Shown here: positions 16,804 to 22,662 of the stretch, one piece after another | Position numbering within the stretch: the first letter of the stretch is position 1 | Layout of the letters: the number at the start of each line of letters is the position of its first letter | Notes under the pieces: generated by a model | What the model saw: only the letters and a program-made list of their open reading frames with translations | What the model was told of the DNA's origin: nothing | Database searches by the model: none | DNA from: an uncultured Pseudoflavonifractor sp. | Lineage (GTDB): Bacteria > Bacillota > Clostridia > Oscillospirales > Oscillospiraceae | Direction: 5' to 3' | DNA length: 64,000 bases | NCBI GenBank assembly: GCA_904419835.1 | Contig: CAJFTA010000013.1 | Span: 12,646-76,645 of the forward strand | Program-made: the position numbers and the translations under genes

Positions 16804-17520
16804 TCACTGTCCTCCCACGGAGCCGGCATACCAGTTGGACAGCTCCGCCAGAAAAGCCGCCCGCCTGGGCCGACTGATCTGGAGCTCGGAATCCCCCACC
16901 TGCACGGTGCACCCCTTGACCCGTACCACAAATTTCGGGTTGACCAGATAGCACTTGTTGCAGCGCAGGAATCCAAAGCCCCGCAGGTCCTGCTCCACGC
17001 CGGAGAGCACGCCCGTCATCTCAATCACATCGTCGATAAGATGGTAGCACAGGCGGTGGTTGGAGATCTCCACATACATCAGCTTGTCGGTGGAGATGCG
17101 GCACAGGCCGCCCGGGGCGTTCACCGTAAAGCTCCGGTCCTCGTTCATAATATAGATATCCAGCGCTTTTTTGAATTTCAGGTAAAAATCATAGTAGCTC
17201 ACCGGCTTGACCAGAAAGCTGACCGCGTCCACCTCATAGCCCTTCAGGGCGTATTGAACCAGATTGGTGATAAAAATAATGGACACGTTCTTGTCCCGCC
17301 TGCGCAGCTCCACCGCCGCCTCCATGCCGTCTTTTTTGGGCATCTGGATGTCCATGAACACCACGGCAAAGACACATTTATAGTCCTTGAGGAACTCCTC
17401 GCCATTACAAAACCGGGTGACATGGAACGTTTGTCCATTCTCGGCGGCATATTTTTCAATGTATCCGTGCAATCGCTGGGCGGCAACATCCTGATCTTCC
17501 ACAATGGCAATATTTCTCAC
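16804..17520 (-). CDS. LytTR-family response regulator (AgrA-like)
   Basis: 238-aa regulator. The receiver domain (1-120) has acidic pocket ED in IAIVEDQD, phospho-acceptor Asp57 in FMDIQMPKKDG, and Lys in LVKP. The C-terminal LytTR DNA-binding domain (about 135-235) contains KLMYVEISNH and FGFLRCNKCYLVNPKFV. GTG 17520 was chosen because GGGGAGGAGAAGAA lies directly upstream; the earlier TTG-like start has no such site. It is the first gene of the kinase operon and possibly controls the nearby glucanase genes, but this is inference from position. Confidence 0.87.
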   Translation of the reverse strand: MRNIAIVEDQDVAAQRLHGYIEKYAAENGQTFHVTRFCNGEEFLKDYKCVFAVVFMDIQMPKKDGMEAAVELRRRDKNVSIIFITNLVQYALKGYEVDAVSFLVKPVSYYDFYLKFKKALDIYIMNEDRSFTVNAPGGLCRISTDKLMYVEISNHRLCYHLIDDVIEMTGVLSGVEQDLRGFGFLRCNKCYLVNPKFVVRVKGCTVQVGDSELQISRPRRAAFLAELSNWYAGSVGGQ

Positions 17521-17606
17521 TTCTTCTCCTCCCCTTACATCAGCAGCAAACACATATATCAAGCGGCAAACGCTCTGTTTGAAAAAGGGGGTCTTTGCGT
17601 TCTCTT

Positions 17607-18569
17607 TCAGACGGACTTATCCTCCCCGTCCAGCACCTCCCGGATGAGGAACCGGGGACGGCCCTTGGTCTCCAGGTAGATTTTGCCGATATACTCGCCG
17701 ATGACCCCCAGCGACAGCAGAATCAGGCCGCCGATGGCCCAGACGGAGCAGATCAGGCTGGCCCAGCCCAGAATTGTCTCCCCCATGGCCCAGCGGACGA
17801 TGCTGTAAATCAGCATGATGATGGACACCAGGAACACCAGGAAGCCCAGGCCGGTGATGTACCGGATGGGCTTGGTGGACAGGCTGGTGATGCCCTCCAT
17901 GGCAAAGGAGAGCATCTTTTTCAGGGGGTACTTGCTCTCGCCGGCAAAGCGCTCCCCCCGCTCGTACTCCACGGTGGCGGAGGTGTAGCCAATCATGGGC
18001 ACAATGCCCCGGAGAAACAGGTTGACCTCCTTAAACTGCTCCAAACCCTCCAGGGCCCGGCGGGAGAGGAGGCGGTAGTCGGCGTGGTTGAACACGGTCT
18101 CCGCCCCCAGGAAGTTCATCACCCGGTAGAAGCCCTCGGCGGTGAAGCGCTTGAAAAAGGTGTCCTTCTTCCGGGAGGAGCGGACGCCGTATACAATGTC
18201 GCAGCCGGCATGGAACTTATCCACCATGGCGTCCACGGCGCCGATGTCGTCCTGGAGGTCGGCGTCCATGGAGATAGCCATGCCGCAGCGGTCCTTGGCG
18301 GTCATGAGCCCGGCCAGCAGGGCGTTCTGGTGGCCCCGGTTGCGGGACAGGTCCACCCCGGAGAACACCGGGTCGGAGCGGTGGAGGGCGGAGATAATCT
18401 CCCACGTCCTGTCCCTGGACCCGTCGTTGACGAAGAGGATGCGGCTGTCCGGGCCAATCTTCCCCGCCCCCTTCAGCTCCTCCACCTTGGCCTTGAGCCG
18501 TCTGGCGGTCTCGGGGAGCACTTCTTCCTCGTTATAGCATGGGACCACGATATAGAGGGTATCATTCAT
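17607..18569 (-). CDS. GT2 polyisoprenyl-phosphate glycosyltransferase
   Basis: 320-aa membrane-bound family-2 glycosyltransferase of the GtrB/YkcC/DPM1 type that transfers a sugar to undecaprenyl phosphate. N-terminal GT-A domain: VVPCYNEEEVLP, FVNDGSRDRTW, and the metal-binding DADLQDD. Two hydrophobic helices follow (about 230-300, e.g. GLGFLVFLVSIIMLIYSIV), typical of this group. Its ATG overlaps the end of the XRE gene, so the two are cotranscribed and the repressor probably controls its level. The sugar and acceptor pathway cannot be told here. Confidence 0.88.
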   Translation of the reverse strand: MNDTLYIVVPCYNEEEVLPETARRLKAKVEELKGAGKIGPDSRILFVNDGSRDRTWEIISALHRSDPVFSGVDLSRNRGHQNALLAGLMTAKDRCGMAISMDADLQDDIGAVDAMVDKFHAGCDIVYGVRSSRKKDTFFKRFTAEGFYRVMNFLGAETVFNHADYRLLSRRALEGLEQFKEVNLFLRGIVPMIGYTSATVEYERGERFAGESKYPLKKMLSFAMEGITSLSTKPIRYITGLGFLVFLVSIIMLIYSIVRWAMGETILGWASLICSVWAIGGLILLSLGVIGEYIGKIYLETKGRPRFLIREVLDGEDKSV

Positions 18570-18765
18570 CTTCTTTGTCCTCACCAAACATCGAAATTTC
18601 CAGTGCGTCGCAGATTTTCATGAGGAGTGCAAGGCTGGGCGTGCGCGCGCCGGATTCAATCTGGTTGATGGCGGGCTGAGAAACCCCCACCAGCCTGGCC
18701 AGTGCGCTCTGGCTTAGCCCCTTCTTTTCCCGTTTTTCCCGGATAATTTTTCGATAGTCCTGCAA
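18562..18765 (-). CDS. XRE-family helix-turn-helix repressor
   Basis: 67-aa Cro/cI-type regulator. The helix-turn-helix is clear: LSQSALARLVGVSQPAINQIESGARTP is split as LSQSALARLVGVSQ and PAINQIESG. TTG 18765 was chosen because GAGGTG lies 6 nt upstream; the earlier ATG would start upstream of the promoter -10. It overlaps the downstream glycosyltransferase by 8 nt. A palindrome ATATAGCT-gaa-AGCTATAT sits between the -35 and -10 of its own promoter, which strongly suggests autorepression. Divergent promoter and operator details are given in the next entry. Confidence 0.8.
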   Translation of the reverse strand: MQDYRKIIREKREKKGLSQSALARLVGVSQPAINQIESGARTPSLALLMKICDALEISMFGEDKEDE

Positions 18766-18783
18766 AATCCTCACCTCATTGGT

Positions 18784-18866
18784 ATTATATAGCTGAAAGC
18801 TATATCCGTAAACTATAACATATAGCAATAGTTTTTCTTGACTTATCTATTGCTATATATTATAAC
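18784..18866. promoter_or_regulatory. divergent promoters with TATAGC operators
   Basis: Leftward promoter: -35 TTTACG (18812-18807), 17-nt spacer, -10 TATAAT (18789-18784). The palindrome 18787-18805 (TATAGC half-sites, 3-nt centre) fills its spacer. Rightward promoter: -35 TTGACT (18838-18843), 17-nt spacer, -10 TATAAC (18861-18866). A second inverted repeat (18820-18831 and 18847-18858) has one arm in that spacer. Both genes would have very short leaders with GAGGTG near the 5' end. Confidence 0.7.
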
Positions 18867-18884
18867 CATGGCGAGGTGATTGTT

Positions 18885-19232
18885 ATGACCCCCACCGTGG
18901 AACTGATGCAGAATACGGCCCGGGCGCTGTGCCGCCGGGCGCTCTCCGGCGACCCGGCGTACCGGGCCATGGAGGCGGAGGCGGACGCCCTCCGGGCCCA
19001 ATTCCGAAAAGAGCACCCGGACGCGCTGTGCGGCCGGGTGCTGCAAATTCTGGACGCCTGCCTGGCCCTCTCCGACATGGAGGGGGACCAGCTCTTTCTG
19101 ACGGGGCTCCAGATGGGCCTGGAGCTGGGCGGGCTGGACTGCCTGCCCGGGGACTGCCCCCCTATTCCTCCAGCCTGCGGCGGAGATAGGCCATGGCCTT
19201 CTTCTCCACCCGGGAGATCTGGACCTGGCTGA
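18885..19232 (+). CDS. small protein divergent from the XRE gene, unknown function
   Basis: 115-aa protein with a helical core (VELMQNTARALCRRALSG... and ...MEGDQLFLTGLQMGLELG) and a Pro-rich, Gly-rich tail; no membrane segment. The core resembles short phage-like or mobile-element helper proteins, but I recognise no family. ATG 18885 has GAGGTG 6 nt upstream (18873-18878), the same arrangement as the XRE gene on the other strand. Its 3' end runs 71 nt antisense into sigF; the Pro/Gly-rich tail may be an extension into that gene. A strong rightward promoter with a repressor site supports it as a real gene. Confidence 0.65.
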   Translation: MTPTVELMQNTARALCRRALSGDPAYRAMEAEADALRAQFRKEHPDALCGRVLQILDACLALSDMEGDQLFLTGLQMGLELGGLDCLPGDCPPIPPACGGDRPWPSSPPGRSGPG

Positions 19233-19869
19233 CCCCCATGATTCTGGCCGTCTTGTCCTGGGTCAGGCCCCGGAAGTACCGCAGGACAATCACCTGCCGC
19301 TCCCGGTCGGGCAGGCTGCTCACCGCCGCGCGGAGGGCCTCCCGCTCCACGATGCCCTCCTCCATGCCCTCGGTGCCCAGCACGCTCTCCAGGGTGAAGC
19401 CGTCCCCCGTCTCCATCTGGAGGGAGGCCACCGGGGCGTTGGCCTCCTCGGCGGCGGCGATCTCCTCCGGCTCCAGGCCGGTCTCCTCCGCCAGCTCGCT
19501 GAGGGTGGGCTCCCGGCCCAGGACGGCCTGAAGCCGGTCCCGGGCGGCACGGATGCTCCCCGCCCGCTCCTTCAGCCCCCGGCTCACCTTCACCGCGCCG
19601 TCGTCCCGGAGAAAGCGGCGGATCTCCCCGGCAATTTTGGGCACGGCGTAGGTGGAGAACTGGCATCCGAAGGCCGGGTCAAAGCCCCGCACCGCCTTGA
19701 GAAAGCCCATGCACCCCAGCTGGTACAGGTCCTCCGGGTCCGCGCCCCGGCCGTAGTACCGGCGGACGATGCTCCAGATGAGGCCGCTGTTCTCCTCTAT
19801 CATCCTGGCGCAGGCGTCGTTGTCCCCCTGGCGGGCCGCCTCCAGCAGGGACAGGGTGTCCGCCGCCAT
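19162..19869 (-). CDS. sigF: forespore sigma factor SigF
   Basis: 235-aa sporulation sigma-70 factor directing early forespore transcription. Regions are visible: 2 (GLIWSIVRRYYGRG..DLYQLGCMGFLKAV..STYAVPKIAGEIRRFLRD), 3, and a 4.2 helix-turn-helix (LTQDKTARIMGVSQVQISRVEKKAM). The identification rests on its place as third gene of spoIIAA-spoIIAB-sigF. Its ATG overlaps the stop of spoIIAB (TGATG), so the anti-sigma and sigma are made in step. Confidence 0.92.
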   Translation of the reverse strand: MAADTLSLLEAARQGDNDACARMIEENSGLIWSIVRRYYGRGADPEDLYQLGCMGFLKAVRGFDPAFGCQFSTYAVPKIAGEIRRFLRDDGAVKVSRGLKERAGSIRAARDRLQAVLGREPTLSELAEETGLEPEEIAAAEEANAPVASLQMETGDGFTLESVLGTEGMEEGIVEREALRAAVSSLPDRERQVIVLRYFRGLTQDKTARIMGVSQVQISRVEKKAMAYLRRRLEE

Positions 19870-20315
19870 CAGCGCCCGCCGCCGCTGTACCGGCGGGAAA
19901 TCCGGCGCCGCATGGTGACGGTGGTGCCCTTCCCCGGGGTGGAGCGCACCCGCAGGGCGTCCATAAAGCTCTCCATGATGGTGAAGCCCATGCCGGAGCG
20001 CTCCTCGCTGCCGGTGGTGTACAGGGGCTGGCGGGCTTTTTCCACGTCCTCAATGCCCACGCCCCAGTCCTTCACCACAATTTCCAGCACCCCGTCCTCA
20101 AACAGACGCAGCCGCAGTGCCACCTTGCCCAGCCGGTCCGGGTAGGCGTGGACAATGGCGTTGGTCACCGCCTCGCTGACGGCGGTCTTGATGTCGTTGA
20201 CCTCGTCCAGGGTGGGGTCCAGCTGGGCGGCAAAGCAGGCCGCCGCGGTGCGGGCAAAGCCCTCGTTGGCCGAGCGGCTGAGAAAGGAAATGGCCGCCTC
20301 GTTGATTGGTTTCAT
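19869..20315 (-). CDS. spoIIAB: anti-sigma F factor SpoIIAB
   Basis: 148-aa kinase/anti-sigma factor that binds and inactivates SigF and phosphorylates SpoIIAA. GHKL ATPase motifs are present: N-box EAVTNAIVHAYP, G1 DWGVGIED, G2 GMGFTIMESFMD. ATG 20315 is preceded by AAGGAG; the longer reading upstream is in the hairpin-rich intergenic element and is not protein-like. It overlaps sigF by 1 nt. Unusually it is separated from spoIIAA by 355 nt. Confidence 0.92.
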   Translation of the reverse strand: MKPINEAAISFLSRSANEGFARTAAACFAAQLDPTLDEVNDIKTAVSEAVTNAIVHAYPDRLGKVALRLRLFEDGVLEIVVKDWGVGIEDVEKARQPLYTTGSEERSGMGFTIMESFMDALRVRSTPGKGTTVTMRRRISRRYSGGGR

Positions 20316-20345
20316 ATGTAAAGTCTCCTTCCGTATTGGGTTCCC

Positions 20346-20665
20346 CGCCGCCGGAGCGCCTGCCGCGCCCCGGCGGTCCGCGTGCCGGGATATCCCGGCA
20401 CGCTTCTCAAAAATGCAGGCATTTTTTCGAGTGGATGCAGCCCGCTGCTCCGCACTCGCTTCGCTCGCACGTTTGCGGGCTGAGAAGTGTTTTTTCCGCG
20501 GCGCATGTCCCCGGAAAAAACGGATTTGGACTCTCTTTTGCCGACTGCGGGCGGCAAAACTCTGCCGAGGGCCTTTGCGCATGCAGGAACGTCTCCCCTT
20601 CTTGCGCAGTAATTTGCTTTTTGACAGCCTGCGCCGCCGGAGCGCCTGCCGCGCCCCGGCGGTCC
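20346..20665. repeat. hairpin-rich element A, within the spoIIA operon
   Basis: Two perfect 34-bp direct copies (20346-20379 and 20632-20665), each with arms CCGCCGG/CCGGCGG, bound about 250 nt packed with hairpins. These include a 22-bp perfect palindrome at 20381-20402, AAAAATGC/GCATTTTT at 20409-20426, TTTTTTCCG/CGGAAAAAA at 20490-20520, and TTTTGCC/GGCAAAA at 20536-20559. The motif CTTTTTGACAGCCTG abuts the second copy. There is no credible gene inside. The same architecture recurs at 46085 and 59973. Confidence 0.75.
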
Positions 20666-20670
20666 TTCCC

Positions 20671-20976
20671 CTATTCAAAGCGGATGATCCGCTCCAGCCC
20701 TGCCGCCCGCAGCACCTTGAGGGCCTGGGGCGGCACGTTGGCCACCGTCAGGGCGCCCCCCAGCTCCGCCATCCGGCGGTAGGCCCGCAGCAGCACCGCG
20801 ATGCCCGAGCTGTCCATAAAGGTCACGCCGCTCAGGTCCAGGGTGAGCCGCCGGGGCAGCCCCGCGTCCACCTGGCGGTCCAGCTCCTGCATGATGGCCC
20901 GGGCGCCGTGGTGATCCACCTCGCCCGACACGGCCAGCCGCAGATTCCGGTCCTCACCGGTACAGGTCACTGACAT
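20671..20976 (-). CDS. spoIIAA: anti-sigma F antagonist SpoIIAA
   Basis: 101-aa STAS-domain protein that, when unphosphorylated, releases SigF from SpoIIAB. The phosphorylation motif FMDSSGIAVLL is intact; the second Ser (Ser57) corresponds to the residue phosphorylated in Bacillus. ATG 20976 is preceded by AGGAGG. It is the first gene of the spoIIA operon; upstream lies the terminator of the lipoprotein gene at 21025-21063, so the sporulation promoter must lie in the narrow gap between, but I could not identify a sigma-H site. Confidence 0.92.
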   Translation of the reverse strand: MSVTCTGEDRNLRLAVSGEVDHHGARAIMQELDRQVDAGLPRRLTLDLSGVTFMDSSGIAVLLRAYRRMAELGGALTVANVPPQALKVLRAAGLERIIRFE

Positions 20977-21024
20977 AGCTTGTCCCTCCTGTGCGTTGAA
21001 AATACCCGTCCGCCCCGCGGACAG

Positions 21025-21063
21025 AAAAAAATCGCCATATACCATTTTCTGGTATATGGCGAT
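21025..21063 (-). terminator. strong intrinsic terminator
   Basis: Perfect 14-bp arms (21031-21044 and 21050-21063, ATCGCCATATACCA and complement) with a 5-nt loop. On the minus strand a run of seven T follows. It ends the lipoprotein transcript just before spoIIAA. Confidence 0.85.
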
Positions 21064-21099
21064 TATAATGCATATGCCCCGCGCTTTCGGTCGAATCCC

Positions 21100-22353
21100 C
21101 TATTCCGTCCACGAGAATTCCGTAAACACCCACCGCTCCCCCACCTTTTCGTAGGGGAAGGCGGCGGATACCGCCTCCGCCGGGCGGGAGCCGTCGGACC
21201 AGGTCAGGGTGCCCTCCAGGCGGCAGATGAGCTTCACGCCGCTCTCCCGCTCCACCTGGACGGACACGCCGGTCAGGGCGGGGGCGGTGCTGGCGTTCTG
21301 GGCGCAGCAGAGCGCGCCGTCAAGGTCCCGGTAGATCCCCAGGCTCAGCAGCTCCTCCGCGATCTCGTCGGAGAAGATGCCCTTCAGGTACATCCGCAGG
21401 TCCAGCACCGTGGAGAACCGGCTGTCCTCCACCGGGTACCACGTGCCGCCGTCCTCCGCCGTCCTGGCGTCGGCGGCCGTTTTCAGCGGCGCGCCGTTGA
21501 ACCAGCCCCAGGCCTCCAGCGCCCGGGTGAGCTGAATCCTGGCCTCTGTCTCTGGCTGCCGGACGTATATGCCGAAGGCGTCGTCCCGCTGCATGCGGTA
21601 CACGTTCCCCTCCCGCATGATGACAAACCAGCTTCCGCTCTCCTGGGCCACGGTCCCACCGGTGTAGCTGGGGTGGAGGACCCACATATCCGTCCCGATG
21701 CCGGGAATCTCGGCGGCCCAGGCGTCAAACCAGCTCTTCAGCCGGTTATGGTCCTCCCAGTCGCCGGTGTAGGCCGCCAGGTGCTCCGCGCACAGGTCCA
21801 GCAGCCCGTCCCGGTCCAGCAGGGACTGGGTGGCCACCATCCAGTCGCCCTCCGGGTCGGCGGCGCGGAGCATCACGTTCACCAGCTCGGCCGCCGCGTC
21901 CTCGGGGGCCATGGTCCCGGTATCGTCTTCATAGAAATAGACGTCCGGCTGGGAGAGGGGCGAGCCGTCCGCCCCCTCCCCCTGGTCGTCCACCGCCGTC
22001 CCGGGGACATAGCCGGCAAACCAGTATCTGCGGTCCATGGCATACCACTGCCCGTTGGACAGGCTGTCCGGGTACCGCTCCCACAGCGTCTCGGCCAGCG
22101 CCCGGCAGTCCGGCGCGCTGGTCTCGGCGGGGGGCTGGCTCTCCGTGGGCGCGGGGGCGGCGGTTTCCACTGGGGAATCGCTCTCCTCCGGCGGCTCCCC
22201 GGTGGGCGCGGGAGAGACCGTCTGCTCCGGCGTCGCGGCAGCCTCCGTGGACGCGGGCGGCTCAGGCTGTCCCGTCTCTCCCGCCGGCTGCGTCCGGCAT
22301 CCGGCCAGCAGCAGAAGCAGCAATATGGTAAGCAAAGCGGCCCGCTTTCTCAC
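21100..22353 (-). CDS. large lipoprotein, function unknown
   Basis: 417-aa exported lipoprotein: hydrophobic signal peptide ending in LLLLLLAGC, then a low-complexity Pro/Glu/Thr/Ala-rich linker (about 20-85), then a globular part. The C-terminal region (LDLRMYLKGIFSDEIAEELLSLG...) resembles NTF2-like or IseA/DUF4829-type lipoprotein domains that bind cell-wall hydrolases, but I cannot assign it firmly. GTG 22353 was chosen because GGGAGGGG lies directly upstream. It has its own promoter at 22463-22491 and a strong terminator. Confidence 0.7.
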   Translation of the reverse strand: MRKRAALLTILLLLLLAGCRTQPAGETGQPEPPASTEAAATPEQTVSPAPTGEPPEESDSPVETAAPAPTESQPPAETSAPDCRALAETLWERYPDSLSNGQWYAMDRRYWFAGYVPGTAVDDQGEGADGSPLSQPDVYFYEDDTGTMAPEDAAAELVNVMLRAADPEGDWMVATQSLLDRDGLLDLCAEHLAAYTGDWEDHNRLKSWFDAWAAEIPGIGTDMWVLHPSYTGGTVAQESGSWFVIMREGNVYRMQRDDAFGIYVRQPETEARIQLTRALEAWGWFNGAPLKTAADARTAEDGGTWYPVEDSRFSTVLDLRMYLKGIFSDEIAEELLSLGIYRDLDGALCCAQNASTAPALTGVSVQVERESGVKLICRLEGTLTWSDGSRPAEAVSAAFPYEKVGERWVFTEFSWTE

Positions 22354-22462
22354 GCCGACCCCTCCCAACAGCTGTTGATTCTCTGATTGCATTGTGTCCA
22401 GATTTTCATATTTTCACAGGTGCGCAGGGCGCAAAACCGTATCCCATGCTATATGGTATGTT

Positions 22463-22491
22463 ATCATACCTTTTTTCTCTGCTTCTATCAA
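22463..22491 (-). promoter_or_regulatory. sigma-A promoter of the lipoprotein gene, overlapping a palindrome
   Basis: On the minus strand a -35 TTGATA (22491-22486) and a -10 TATGAT (22468-22463) have 17-nt spacing. The palindrome GGTATG-ttat-CATACC overlaps the -10 and could be an operator. Confidence 0.6.
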
Positions 22492-22602
22492 CGATAATTT
22501 GTAAACTTTTTTGAAACCACAGGGCGGCAAAACCGCTTCTGCCCCATGGAGGTCCCTCATGCTCTCTTTTTCGCCCGTTTGGAACAAAAAACCGTATTTT
22601 GA

Positions 22603-22640
22603 AAAAATGCCGCCGGAGACGTCAGCGCGTCTCCGGCGGC
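22603..22640 (-). terminator. intrinsic terminator of valS
   Basis: Arms GCCGCCGGAGACG (22609-22621) and complement (22628-22640); on the minus strand six T follow. It lies just after the valS stop. Confidence 0.8.
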
Positions 22641-22662
22641 AGCAGTTCCTATGGGGTTGGCG

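Noticed and set aside
15437..17520. Complete agr quorum-sensing locus
   Set aside because: Only the kinase and regulator are present; no AgrB or AgrD-like peptide gene was found beside them.
20316..20678. N-terminal extension of SpoIIAB of 121 residues
   Set aside because: The extension lies in the hairpin element and is low-complexity basic text; the true start at 20315 has AAGGAG.
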